This document shows positions 20,848 through 29,193 of a stretch of DNA of 64,000 bases, one piece after another. The stretch covers positions 279,463 through 343,462 of the forward strand of contig NZ_SJER01000005.1 in the NCBI RefSeq assembly GCF_004785955.1, in the 5' to 3' direction. Under the pieces are notes generated by a model. It did not search any database. It was given only the letters and a program-made list of their open reading frames with translations, and was not told the DNA's origin. Position numbers and translations under genes: made by a program. The first letter of the stretch is position 1; every line of letters starts with the position of its first letter. Origin of the DNA: Halostella litorea. GTDB lineage: Archaea > Halobacteriota > Halobacteria > Halobacteriales > Natronoarchaeaceae.

Positions 20848-21798
20848 TCAGTTCACGCGGTTCTCCAGTTCCTCGCCCGCCGCGAGGCGTTCGGCGTTGC
20901 CGGCGACGATGTCGGCCAGCCGCTCGTAGTAGTCGGGCGTGTGGCCGGCGTTGTGCGGCGTGATCTGCACGTTCCCGAGGTTCCACAGCGGGTGGTCCTC
21001 CGGCAGCGGTTCGGGGTCGGTCACGTCCAGCGCCGCGCCGCGGATCCAGTTGCTCCGGAGCGCGTCGACCAGCGCGTCGGTGTCGACGACCGGACCGCGC
21101 GCGACGTTGACGAGGACGGCCTCGGGCGGCATCGTCACGAACTCCTCGCGGCCGATCAGTCCGCGCGTCGCGTCGGTGAGCGGGCACGCGAGCACGAGGT
21201 AGTCCGTCTCGGCGGCGACCTCGCCCACGTCGTCGAAGCCGACGACCTCGTCGGTCGGGCCGCCCTTCTCCGGCGAGTAGCGGACGCCGACCGTGTCGAC
21301 GCCAAACGGTTCGAGGCGGTCGACGACCGCGCGGCCGATGGCCCCGAGGCCGACGACGCCGACGGTGCTGCCCTGCAGTTCGTGCGCCCGGTAGTGTCGC
21401 CACTCGCGGCGCTCCTGCCGGCGGCGGCCCTCGTGGAACCGCCGGGCGAAGGAGAGGATCGCCCCGAGGACGTGCTCGCCGATGTTCGGCCCGTGGACGC
21501 CGGAGGCGTTGGTGACGGCGACGCCGCGCTCGCTCAGCGCGTCCATCGGGAGGTGGCCCGTGCCGGCGTAGGCGCAGGCGAACACCTCCAGTTCCGTCGC
21601 CCGGTCCAGCAGGGCCTCGTCCAGTTCCATCCCCGTGACGTAGCGCGCGTCTCCGATCATCTCGCGCTCCGCGTCGGGCGTGCGCGCGAGGCGGACCGTC
21701 GCGTCCGGGAGCCGCTCGCGGACCGCCGCCGCGTACTCCTCGACCGGGATGCCGTGCGTCCCCTTCCGCAACACCAGCACGTCGGGTGTGTCGCCCAT
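20848..21798 (-). CDS. D-2-hydroxyacid dehydrogenase
   Basis: A 316-residue NAD(P)-dependent enzyme of the D-isomer family, which converts 2-oxoacids to D-2-hydroxyacids. The Rossmann motif is VGVVGLGAIGRAVVDRL; the family signature continues ANVARGPVVDTDAL-like (VLVNVARGPVVDTDALVDAL) and the catalytic His is in ITPHNAGHT, with Arg and Glu in the usual places. I start at the MGDTPD methionine, four codons inside the longest frame. Haloarchaeal enzymes of this group are known as broad 2-ketoacid reductases. The substrate is not determined. Confidence 0.85.
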   Translation of the reverse strand: MGDTPDVLVLRKGTHGIPVEEYAAAVRERLPDATVRLARTPDAEREMIGDARYVTGMELDEALLDRATELEVFACAYAGTGHLPMDALSERGVAVTNASGVHGPNIGEHVLGAILSFARRFHEGRRRQERREWRHYRAHELQGSTVGVVGLGAIGRAVVDRLEPFGVDTVGVRYSPEKGGPTDEVVGFDDVGEVAAETDYLVLACPLTDATRGLIGREEFVTMPPEAVLVNVARGPVVDTDALVDALRSNWIRGAALDVTDPEPLPEDHPLWNLGNVQITPHNAGHTPDYYERLADIVAGNAERLAAGEELENRVN

Positions 21799-21879
21799 GG
21801 TCGGGTGCACCGCCGGGAGCCGCTTAATCCGTCCGGTCGCGGCGTGGCTGTCGACCCGCGGACGCGTCCGCCGCGGCCG

Positions 21880-22668
21880 TCACCGCCCCTCGAACGCCGG
21901 CTCGTCGTCGCCGCGGAACGCCGCGTGGCCCCGCGCGTAGTCCTCGGTCCCAGCGAGCCGGGACACCGAGTCCGTCTCCGCGGCCAACTGGGCCGGGAGC
22001 GTCCGCGAGTAGCTCCGGTTCAGCAGGCGCTTGGTCGCCGCGTGCGCCCGCGTCGGCCCCTCCGAGAGCGTCGCGGCGAGTTCGGCGAGCCGGTCGTCGA
22101 ACGCGTCGCTCCCGACGACCTCCGTCGCCAGCCCCATCTCGACCGCCTCCTCGGCGGGGATCGGCTCGTCGAGCAGTGCGATCTCGCGGGCGCGGCGGTG
22201 GCCGACCAGCCGCGGGAGGAAGAACGTCGACCCGCCGTCGCCCGAGAGGCCGAGCTTCGGGTAGGCGAACTCGAAGCGTGCGTCCTCGTCGACGACGACG
22301 AGGTCCGCGGACAGCGCCAGCCCGAAGCCGCCGCCGGCGGCGACGCCGTTGACGCCCGTCACCGTGGGCATCGGCGCTGTCGCGAGGTTCCGGACTGCGG
22401 CGTGGAGCCGGGAGGCGACCGTCCGGAGGTCGCGGCCGTCCGTCGCGTCGCCGGAAAACGCCGTCAGGTCCGCGCCGGTGTTGAACGCGGCCCCCGTGCC
22501 GGTGAGCACGGCGGCCCGCACGCCGTCGTCCTCGACCAGGTCGGCGGTCGCGTCCCGCAGTTCGCCCGCCATCCGGGCGTTCATCGCGTTGTGGCGGTCC
22601 GCTCGCTCCATCACGATCCGGCCGACGCCGTCGACGCGCTCGACCGTGAGGTGTTCGAACTCCTGCAT
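21880..22668 (-). CDS. Enoyl-CoA hydratase/isomerase family protein
   Basis: A 262-residue crotonase-fold protein. ERADRHNAMNARMAGELRD, FNTGADLTAFSGD (oxyanion-hole region) and VNGVAAGGGFGLALSADLVV are the standard CoA-binding and oxyanion segments; YPKLGLSGDGGSTFFLPRLVGHRRAREI follows. An Asp rather than Glu near GLSGDGG leaves the exact reaction (hydration, isomerisation or ring opening) open. The first 73 codons of the longest frame precede the family start and are rejected in favour of ATG 22668. It acts in fatty acid or aromatic acid breakdown. Confidence 0.85.
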   Translation of the reverse strand: MQEFEHLTVERVDGVGRIVMERADRHNAMNARMAGELRDATADLVEDDGVRAAVLTGTGAAFNTGADLTAFSGDATDGRDLRTVASRLHAAVRNLATAPMPTVTGVNGVAAGGGFGLALSADLVVVDEDARFEFAYPKLGLSGDGGSTFFLPRLVGHRRAREIALLDEPIPAEEAVEMGLATEVVGSDAFDDRLAELAATLSEGPTRAHAATKRLLNRSYSRTLPAQLAAETDSVSRLAGTEDYARGHAAFRGDDEPAFEGR

Positions 22669-22809
22669 GTGCGTGCCTGCGCGGGCGACCGTGAAAAGTC
22701 CCGGCGGCCGGTGCGGCGGGTCACCGGTCGGCCCGCTGGTCGTGGTCGGGCACACGTACGGGCAGGCGTGTCGGCGCGGAGAGGTGTCACCGCCCCCGAG
22801 TGGTGGGAA

Positions 22810-22819
22810 TTTAATATCG
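22810..22819 (+). promoter_or_regulatory. TATA-like box of the geranylgeranyl reductase-family gene
   Basis: TTTAATATCG, AT-rich against a GC-rich background, about 25-30 bases before the ATG at 22841. No ribosome site is seen, so the transcript is probably leaderless. Confidence 0.5.
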
Positions 22820-22840
22820 CGTAACCTGTCGAGTCGGGGT

Positions 22841-24208
22841 ATGGAACGGATCGACGTTGCCGTCGTCGGCGGCGGCCCGGCCGGCACAGCGGCCGCCCTC
22901 GAAGCGGCGCGACACGGGGCGGACGCCGTGGCCTTCGAGAAGGGCGTCCCCCGCGAGGACCGGGACGGCCCCGGGCCGGACTCGACGGACGCCGCGGGGA
23001 TGCTCGACTACTGGGTCGACATCATGGACGTCGACTACGAGGCGATCCCCGACGAGGTGGTCCTGCAGGAACTGGAGGACGTGGAGTTCCTCGGCCCCAG
23101 CGAGTCATGTACCCTCCGGCACACGGGGATCGACTCGTCGTACCCGAACTTCGGCTTCACCTTCCAGCGCGCCCGGATGGACGACTGGTGGCGCGGGCGC
23201 GCCGAGGAGGCGGGCGCGGAGTACCGCGTCGGCGCGAGCGTCCAGGGCGTCGAGACGGACCTCGACGGGCCGACACACCGCCTCTCGCTGGCGGACGGGG
23301 AGGACGTGGTCGCGGACGCGCTCGTCCTCGCGGACGGGCCACAGCGGACCGTGACGAACCACGTCCTCGACGGGTTCCTCCCGGACCGCTCGATGGCGGA
23401 GGTGTTGCCCTCCGTCGAGGCCAACCACATCGCCTACCAGGAGCACCGGCGCGTCCCCGAGGAGGTGTTCGACGACGACACGCTGAAGTTCTGGTGGGGG
23501 GTGATGCCCGGCGAGACGGCGTACCCCTGGGTGTTCCCGAACGACGGCAACGTCGCCCGGATCGGCCTGACGATGCCGATCGGCATGGACATCGACGACG
23601 TGGAGAACCCCGAGGCGTATGCGCTGCTCCGCGAGGACGACGAGGAGATCCCCCGCGGCGGCGAGTACATCCGCCGCCTGCTCGAACGCGAGTACGGCGA
23701 CGAGTACGACATCGAATCGGACTTCCCGCTCGTCGAGGACCGCGGGAAGTCGGGCGGCACGGAGACGTACCCCATCTCGTCGACCCGCCCCATCGACTCG
23801 CCGACCGGCGCGAACGTCGCCATCGCCGGCGGCGCGATGGGCACCACCTCGGCGTTCCACGAGGGCGGCTACCACGTCGCCATCCGCTCGGGGAAGATCG
23901 CCGGCGAACTGGCCGCGACGGACTCGCTGGATCGGTACAACGACGCCTGGAAGGACGCCATCGGCGACGAGATACTGCGCAACGTCGCCTTCGCCGACAT
24001 CGTCGCCGACTACGGGCCGGCGGACTGGGACGACGCGTTCGGCACCGTCGACGGCCTGCTCGCCGACCCGGACAGCGACCGCCTCGTGAAACCGAGCATC
24101 CGGGGCGGCATCTCCGGGGCGAAGATATACGCGACGTACAAGCGGGCCAAGCGCAAGTACCGGAACGGCAAGTACGTCCAGTTGCCCGAGTCGGCGTACT
24201 CGGTCTGA
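22841..24208 (+). CDS. FAD-dependent oxidoreductase, geranylgeranyl reductase / FixC-like family
   Basis: A 455-residue flavoprotein. It opens IDVAVVGGGPAGTAAALEAARHGA, the FAD dinucleotide fold; FTFQRARMDDWW is the conserved family segment around residue 105; GANVAIAGGAMGTTSAFHEGGYHVAIRSGKIAGEL (about residue 325-360) is the second FAD site. Family members reduce isoprenoid double bonds in archaeal lipids or take electrons from electron-transfer flavoproteins. ATG 22841 lies about 28 bases after TTTAATATCG, fitting a leaderless message. The physiological substrate is not resolved here. Confidence 0.8.
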   Translation: MERIDVAVVGGGPAGTAAALEAARHGADAVAFEKGVPREDRDGPGPDSTDAAGMLDYWVDIMDVDYEAIPDEVVLQELEDVEFLGPSESCTLRHTGIDSSYPNFGFTFQRARMDDWWRGRAEEAGAEYRVGASVQGVETDLDGPTHRLSLADGEDVVADALVLADGPQRTVTNHVLDGFLPDRSMAEVLPSVEANHIAYQEHRRVPEEVFDDDTLKFWWGVMPGETAYPWVFPNDGNVARIGLTMPIGMDIDDVENPEAYALLREDDEEIPRGGEYIRRLLEREYGDEYDIESDFPLVEDRGKSGGTETYPISSTRPIDSPTGANVAIAGGAMGTTSAFHEGGYHVAIRSGKIAGELAATDSLDRYNDAWKDAIGDEILRNVAFADIVADYGPADWDDAFGTVDGLLADPDSDRLVKPSIRGGISGAKIYATYKRAKRKYRNGKYVQLPESAYSV

Positions 24209-24256
24209 GTCACGGTTTCCGCCCGCCGCGCTCCGCGTTTCGTAACTGTTAAGGTC

Positions 24257-24276
24257 GTTTTAGGCTACCCTAAAAC
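24257..24276 (+). promoter_or_regulatory. DtxR/Idr-like iron-regulator operator touching the start codon
   Basis: A perfect inverted repeat with 8-base arms, GTTTTAGG-CTAC-CCTAAAAC. Its core TTAGG-N4-CCTAA matches the known DtxR/IdeR box form (TTAGG...CCTAA), which also describes the haloarchaeal Idr regulators. It ends on the base before the ATG of an iron-type binding protein. A TATA-like GTTAAGG lies just upstream (about 24248). Bound repressor would cover the start of a leaderless transcript. Confidence 0.75.
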
Positions 24277-25467
24277 ATGGGCTCGGAGACGAACGGGCGG
24301 CTGACGCGGCGGGAGTACATCGGCACCGGCAGCGCACTCGTCGGGGCCGGCGCGCTCGCCGGCTGTACCGGAACGGGAGCGGAAAGCGATGACGACGGCG
24401 ACGGCTCCGGGAGCGACGGCGGGCCGTACACCGTCTCGATGTCGCCGGTGGGCGAGGTCGAGTTCGACGGCGTCCCCGAGAGCGCCTTCGTCGCCTTCCC
24501 GCAGTACGCCGACGCCGCGGTGGCGCTCGGCCACGGCGACGTCGTGAACACGCTGTTCTCCCCGGAGATGTCGGGGGCGACGATGAACGGCTACTACGAG
24601 CGGCTCCCCGGCGTCTCCTTCGACTACGAGGGGCTCGAGAACCCGTTGACCGACGGGCTCTCCGAGGAGAACCTCTACGCCCTCGACAGCGACGTCCACT
24701 TCATCGACCCGGCGTACGTCGTCTCGACGAGCGGCTGGGAGCGAAGCGACGTCGACCGGGTCGCCGACCAGGTCGGCCCCTGGTTCGGCAACTTCTACAG
24801 CGGCACGCACGACCAGCCGCCGGAGAGCTACCGCGACGGGTACGAGTACTACGGCCTCTGGGAGGTCGTCGAGCGCGTCGCCCGCGTCTTCGACGAGACC
24901 GAGCGCTACGAGGCGCTCGCCGAGATCCACGCCGACCTGCTGTCGACGATAGAGTCCGGGCTTCCGCCGGAGGACGAGCGCCCGACCGTCGCGCGGGTGT
25001 CGTTCACGAACGACACCTTCTACGCGCTGTACGTCAACGCCGACGGCTACTGGCAGGCCGACACCCGCCCGCTCGGCGCGAAGGACGTCTTCGCCGGGGA
25101 GGAGTGGAACCTCTGGGGGACGCTCGACTACGAGACGATGCTCGACGTCGACCCCGACGTCATCCTCAACCTCTGGGGGACGGCCCCGGGGTACTACGCC
25201 GCCGAGACCCGGGAGACCATCGCCAACGACGACGTCGGGCGGAAGCTATCGGCGATCCGGAACGACCGGTTCTACGCCTCGGGCATGCGCTACCAGGGGC
25301 CGATCATGAACCTGTTCCAGCTGGAGATGACGGCCAAGCAGTTCTACCCCGAGCAGTTCGGCGAGTGGCCGGGCTACCCCACCGGCGGCCCCTACCCGGA
25401 GATCCCCGAGGCCGAGCGGCTGTTCGACCGCCAGCGGCTCGCCGACGTCGTCACCGGGGAGTTCTGA
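24277..25467 (+). CDS. Tat-exported lipoprotein, iron/siderophore-type ABC substrate-binding protein
   Basis: A 396-residue protein with a twin-arginine signal LTRREYIGTGSALVGAGALAGC, in which the lipobox Cys anchors it outside the membrane. A linker rich in Asp, Gly and Ser follows. The mature part resembles BtuF/FhuD-type binding proteins (PQYADAAVALGHGDVVNTLFSP at the first lobe; DVDPDVILNLWGT near the second lobe). No permease or ATPase gene is next to it, so it must work with a transporter elsewhere. The DtxR-like operator right at its start points to iron control, supporting iron or siderophore uptake. Confidence 0.8.
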   Translation: MGSETNGRLTRREYIGTGSALVGAGALAGCTGTGAESDDDGDGSGSDGGPYTVSMSPVGEVEFDGVPESAFVAFPQYADAAVALGHGDVVNTLFSPEMSGATMNGYYERLPGVSFDYEGLENPLTDGLSEENLYALDSDVHFIDPAYVVSTSGWERSDVDRVADQVGPWFGNFYSGTHDQPPESYRDGYEYYGLWEVVERVARVFDETERYEALAEIHADLLSTIESGLPPEDERPTVARVSFTNDTFYALYVNADGYWQADTRPLGAKDVFAGEEWNLWGTLDYETMLDVDPDVILNLWGTAPGYYAAETRETIANDDVGRKLSAIRNDRFYASGMRYQGPIMNLFQLEMTAKQFYPEQFGEWPGYPTGGPYPEIPEAERLFDRQRLADVVTGEF

Positions 25468-25698
25468 CCGGCGCGATACCCTTTTGTCCGTCCCGGCGCT
25501 ACCTCGGGTCGAGCGCCACAAGTCCCCGCCCGAGTGGTCCCGTCAGGGAGCGATGACAGCGCGGAGAACCCAGGCGCGCAACAGACCAGTGGTCCGTCAC
25601 ACCCGAACGTGACCGCCCGGCACGAGGGTTTCCCGGTCGACACGGCACGCAGCCAAGGGATGAGACCGGTCGTTAGTGTTCCGGGCGTACATGAATGA

Positions 25699-26025
25699 CT
25701 ATAGATACGTCTCCAGCGCGGTAACGACGTCCCCGACGAACTCGTCCGTGACACGTCCCTGCCACGCAATCAGGTCTTCAATACGGGGCGAGTGAACCGC
25801 CCACGGAGAGACAAACGACCGTTGCGGTACGCCACCGACCGTCCATGCATCCGGCTCCAGCGCGATCGAGTCCCCATACTCTTTCGTCGAGACGGCGACC
25901 GCGACGAACTGTTCGTCACTGAACGGATGCGAATCGTTGTTGACGATCAGCCACGGTCGTTGGCGATCGTCGCCCAGTTTGAATGGGTCCACGCTTCGAA
26001 CCACGTCACCTTGCTCCGGCTGCAT
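25699..26025 (-). CDS. MazF/PemK-like toxin
   Basis: A 108-residue protein with the CcdB/MazF barrel pattern: QGDVVRSVDPFKLGD...RPWLIVNNDSHP...DEQFVAVAVSTKEYG, ending in an amphipathic helix DEFVGDVVTALETYL. Family members are usually mRNA-cleaving ribonucleases paired with a small antitoxin. The ATG directly follows the TAA of the upstream HTH gene with no gap, so the two form one unit. The AT content of this pair is higher than that of neighbouring genes, which fits acquisition. Catalytic residues are not firmly identified. Confidence 0.75.
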   Translation of the reverse strand: MQPEQGDVVRSVDPFKLGDDRQRPWLIVNNDSHPFSDEQFVAVAVSTKEYGDSIALEPDAWTVGGVPQRSFVSPWAVHSPRIEDLIAWQGRVTDEFVGDVVTALETYL

Positions 26026-26388
26026 TTATTCGTCTCGTTCGCTGGGATGTGGTTCGTCGGGAGCAACGGCATCCCACTCGTCCGGGTCGATCCCCTCGTC
26101 TTCCTCATTTAGCCGTTCAGTGATAGCGTGGAGTTCGTACGCGTCCCTCGCCCGATCCAGATCCTCCGTTATCGCCCAGTACTCACCCTTGTGTCGGACG
26201 AGGTCGCGCTGCTTCAGTCGGGAGAGGGCAGTTCCGACCGTGTTTGGATCCTCGTCAATTCCGGTGGCGACCTCGGAACGGGTGAACGCCTGATCCCTGT
26301 TCGTGTACAGATACGTGAGTACCTGCTCGGGGACACTCGGACCGTTCGGGAGTTCTCCGGTTTCGAACTCTTCGATGCGAACGGGCAT
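26026..26388 (-). CDS. Winged-helix (MarR-like) protein, putative antitoxin of the MazF-like toxin
   Basis: A 120-residue protein. Residues 15-75 form a winged HTH: SVPEQVLTYLYTNRDQAFTRSEVATGIDEDPNTVGTALSRLKQRDLVRHKGEYWAI. The C-terminal half is an acidic helix and tail (residues 80-120), of the kind that can wrap a toxin. Gene order (HTH first, toxin second, abutting stop and start) is that of a type II toxin-antitoxin unit. It probably represses its own promoter. It differs from classical MazE, which has an AbrB-type fold. Confidence 0.7.
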   Translation of the reverse strand: MPVRIEEFETGELPNGPSVPEQVLTYLYTNRDQAFTRSEVATGIDEDPNTVGTALSRLKQRDLVRHKGEYWAITEDLDRARDAYELHAITERLNEEDEGIDPDEWDAVAPDEPHPSERDE

Positions 26389-26471
26389 ACGCTGTACTTG
26401 GTGTGCTGATGTAATGAATGTACTCCGGCTCGCTCGTTTCGACGGAACGAACGCACAGCGGAGCGCCCGTC

Positions 26472-26777
26472 CTATTCAGGGTCGTACGAGCAGCAATCGC
26501 CGCAGTCGCCGGCACAGCCACAGTCCGCGTCGCCGCAGCCGCAGGCATCGGTCCGGTAGTACGCCGCGGCGGCGACGGCGAGGCCCGCGCCCCCGAGTAG
26601 CGTGCCCGACACCGGGCCGACGAACGGGACCGCGACCGGCCCATCGCCGAGGGTGCCGGCGCTTGCCCCGGCGAGCACGCCGAGCAACAGCATCCCGACC
26701 GGCAGCTTTCCGAGCGTCCCGCGCACCGTCGCGACCACTCCCCGTTCGGGGGTTCGACCGTCGGATTCGGAGGGCAT
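26472..26777 (-). CDS. Small membrane protein with cysteine-rich tail
   Basis: A 101-residue protein. Two hydrophobic segments are visible (about residues 25-45 and 53-72), then a 25-residue C-terminal tail with seven cysteines in CGCGDADCGC and GDCGDCC clusters. Both ends of the hairpin would lie on the same side; the clustered Cys could hold a metal or form disulfides. No family is recognised. It follows, on the same strand, the GIDE-like membrane protein gene after about 100 bases. Confidence 0.65.
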   Translation of the reverse strand: MPSESDGRTPERGVVATVRGTLGKLPVGMLLLGVLAGASAGTLGDGPVAVPFVGPVSGTLLGGAGLAVAAAAYYRTDACGCGDADCGCAGDCGDCCSYDPE

Positions 26778-26881
26778 CAGGTGCGGTTTGGCCGTGGTTC
26801 CTAGTTATTGTTGCGGTCGGTTGTCAGGACGAAGGCCACGGACCGGTCGGCCTCGAACGGACCGGGCGCGAGCCGACCGGT

Positions 26882-27721
26882 TTAGAGCGATAGCGCGAGC
26901 CACAGTGCGCGTGCGCCGACCGCGAACGCGCCCGCCCCGACGAGGACGCCGCCCACGAACTGCACGAAGTGGCGGCGGACGACCTCGGACTCGGTCCCCC
27001 GGCTGACGAGGAACCGGTCGGACGCCGACGCGCCGACGGTCGCGTCGACACCGCTGCCCCATTCCTCGGGGACGCTCTCGACGGCCGCGCCGGCGACGTG
27101 GACGGGGTCGCCCGGCTCCAGCCGCGCCTCGCGGTACTTGACGGCGCTTTCCTCGTCGTCCCAGGTGTCGGGGTCGGCGTCGAACCCCACGTCCATCCCG
27201 TCCAGCGCGGCCAGTCGCGCGCGGGCCTCCTCCGACAGCGTCTCGCCCTCGCCGACGGACATCACCTGCTCGCCCATGTGGCCGGTGATGTCCAGGTCCG
27301 CGTCCGCGGGATCGACCACGACGCGGGCACCGCTCTCGTCGACGGCGAAGGGGCGGCGTATCCCGTCGCTCTCCGCCAGCCCCCACACCGTCTCCGTGTC
27401 GTCCAGCGTCATCTGCTCCTCCGAGGTGTAGATCTTCACGCCCTCCTCGTCGCTGTCGGGGTAGCGGGACTTCATCTCCATCCACACCTCGCAACACAGC
27501 GCCGGTTCGCCCGAGAACGGGGCCTCGAACGCGCCCTCGTCGGCCCGGGGTTCGGCCCGGCCGTCGAACTCGACCGCGCCGTCGCTTTTGGCCACCTGCC
27601 GGACCGGAATCGCGTCGTTGCGGTACAGCGCGATGCCGCTCAGGAGCTTTCGGACCCCGCCGTAGAACAGCAGCAGGCCGAACAGCGAGAAGACGACCCC
27701 GATCACGAGTCCGTCGATCAT
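26882..27721 (-). CDS. Membrane protein with a GIDE-like domain
   Basis: A 279-residue protein with one transmembrane helix at each end (about residues 4-26 and 255-277). Between them is a domain like the GIDE domain (MUL1 mitochondrial E3 ligase family): FEAPFSGEPALCCEVWMEMK, then RRPFAVDESGARVVVDPADADLDI. No RING finger is present, so ubiquitin ligase annotation would be wrong here. Two helices flanking a soluble domain is the same architecture as MUL1. An inverted repeat lies immediately upstream at 27731-27755. The function in archaea is unknown. Confidence 0.65.
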   Translation of the reverse strand: MIDGLVIGVVFSLFGLLLFYGGVRKLLSGIALYRNDAIPVRQVAKSDGAVEFDGRAEPRADEGAFEAPFSGEPALCCEVWMEMKSRYPDSDEEGVKIYTSEEQMTLDDTETVWGLAESDGIRRPFAVDESGARVVVDPADADLDITGHMGEQVMSVGEGETLSEEARARLAALDGMDVGFDADPDTWDDEESAVKYREARLEPGDPVHVAGAAVESVPEEWGSGVDATVGASASDRFLVSRGTESEVVRRHFVQFVGGVLVGAGAFAVGARALWLALSL

Positions 27722-27730
27722 CGTCGTTGT

Positions 27731-27755
27731 CCGTTCGGGGGAAGTGACCGAACGG
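27731..27755. promoter_or_regulatory. Inverted repeat between the GIDE-like gene and hisD
   Basis: CCGTTCGG (27731-27738) and CCGAACGG (27748-27755) form perfect 8-base arms with a 9-base spacer, ten bases upstream of the GIDE-like start. A second symmetric site, GTGCAC-GCC-GTGCAC, lies at 27780-27794. Either may be an operator for one of the divergent genes. Confidence 0.4.
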
Positions 27756-27856
27756 TTATGAAACTACGTCGTGGGATCGGTGCACGCCGTGCACGGTGCG
27801 TCGACGGCGGGGGACGGATGGAAAACCGTTTTTCGCGCTCCCGACAAGGGAGGGGT

Positions 27857-29128
27857 ATGAACGTCAGGTCAGTCGCCGACCTCGGGCCGGACGAGCGCGC
27901 CGCGCTGTTCGACCGAGACGCCGGCGTCGAGGCGGTTCGGAGCGACGTCCGAGAGGTCGTCGACCGCGTCCGAACGGAGGGCGACGTCGCGGTCCGGGAG
28001 TTCTCACGGGAGTTCGACGACGTCGAGGTGGCGAACATCGACGTCACGGACCGCGCCGAGCGCGCGTACGACGAACTGGACGACGAACTGCGCGAGACGA
28101 TCGAGACGGCGGCCGCGAACGTCCGCGAGTTCCACGAGGCGCAACTGCCCGAGGACTGGCGCGGGGAGTTCGGCGGCCGGGAACTCGGACGGCGGTTCCG
28201 GCCGCTCGAACGCGTCGGCGTGTACGCGCCCGGCGGCACCGCAGCGTACCCCTCCAGCGCGATCATGGGCGTCGTCCCGGCGAAGGTCGCAGGGGTGGAG
28301 GAAGTCGCCGTCGCCACGCCGCCCGCCGAGGAGATGAACCCCGTCACGCTCGCCGCGATCCACGCCGCGGGCGCGGACACCGTCTACAGCATCGGCGGCG
28401 CACAAGCCGTCGGCGCGCTGGCGTACGGTACCGAGACGGTCCACCGCGTCCAGAAGGTCGTCGGGCCGGGCAACCGCTGGGTCACCGCCGCGAAGGCCGA
28501 AGTCCGGGGCGACGTCGACATCGACTTCCTCGCCGGGCCGAGCGAACTGCTCCTCCTCGCCGACGACACCGCCGACCCCGAGTACGTCGCCGCCGACCTG
28601 GTCGCGCAGGCCGAACACGACGGGAACGCCTCCGTCGTGGCAGTTACGGACAACGAGGCGACCGCCGAGGCCGTCGCCGAAGCGGTCGAGGCTGCGGTCG
28701 ACGGCCGGGAGCGCGCCGACACGATCCGCGAGGCACTCGACAACGACGCCAGCGGCGTGTTCCACGCCCGGTCGATGAGCGAGGCCGTGCTGTTCGCCGA
28801 GGAGTACGCGGCCGAACACCTCTCCATTCAGGCCGAGGACGACGAGGCGTTGCTCTCCCGGATCGACAGCGCAGGGAGCGCCTTCCTCGGGCCGTACACC
28901 CCCGTCGCCGCCGGCGACTACGCCAGCGGCACGAACCACGTCCTGCCGACCAACGGCGGCGCGAAGCGCCACGGCGGCCTCTCGGTCGACACGTTCCTGC
29001 GCTCGACGACGGTCCAGCGGCTCTCCGAGGAGTCGCTTGGCGACCTGCGGGACACGATCGAGACGCTCGCCGAGGCCGAGGGGCTCGAAGCCCACGCCGA
29101 GAGCGTTCGGACCCGGTTCGACGGGTAG
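27857..29128 (+). CDS. hisD: Histidinol dehydrogenase
   Basis: A 423-residue enzyme that oxidises histidinol to histidine in two NAD-dependent steps, the last stage of histidine synthesis. Conserved pieces: RVGVYAPGGTAAYPSSAIMGVVPAKVAG, YSIGGAQAVGALAYGT, VVGPGNRWVTAAKAEV, DFLAGPSELLLLAD and AEHDGNASV, the last three surrounding the zinc and substrate site; AEHLSIQAED holds the catalytic Glu-His. Length is typical. The frame is open far upstream, but homology starts at MNVRSVADL, so ATG 27857 is used. No other his gene adjoins it. Confidence 0.96.
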   Translation: MNVRSVADLGPDERAALFDRDAGVEAVRSDVREVVDRVRTEGDVAVREFSREFDDVEVANIDVTDRAERAYDELDDELRETIETAAANVREFHEAQLPEDWRGEFGGRELGRRFRPLERVGVYAPGGTAAYPSSAIMGVVPAKVAGVEEVAVATPPAEEMNPVTLAAIHAAGADTVYSIGGAQAVGALAYGTETVHRVQKVVGPGNRWVTAAKAEVRGDVDIDFLAGPSELLLLADDTADPEYVAADLVAQAEHDGNASVVAVTDNEATAEAVAEAVEAAVDGRERADTIREALDNDASGVFHARSMSEAVLFAEEYAAEHLSIQAEDDEALLSRIDSAGSAFLGPYTPVAAGDYASGTNHVLPTNGGAKRHGGLSVDTFLRSTTVQRLSEESLGDLRDTIETLAEAEGLEAHAESVRTRFDG

Positions 29129-29193
29129 CTTCCGGGGCGGGGTCGACCCACTTCAGCGTCAGGGTTAACACGTTCGGCCACCTCGTGTGAGCT

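Noticed and set aside
20644..22824. 726-codon plus-strand frame over two minus-strand genes
   Set aside because: It overlaps the hydroxyacid dehydrogenase and enoyl-CoA hydratase genes entirely and shows only shadow composition.
25468..25698. Possible gene or att site between the iron-binding protein and the toxin
   Set aside because: No frame with protein-like composition, no tRNA fragment and no clear repeat pair were seen; only a CCCTTTT-type possible terminator just after 25475.
26882..27721. E3 ubiquitin ligase annotation for the GIDE-like protein
   Set aside because: No RING or other catalytic zinc domain is present; only the GIDE-like region is shared.
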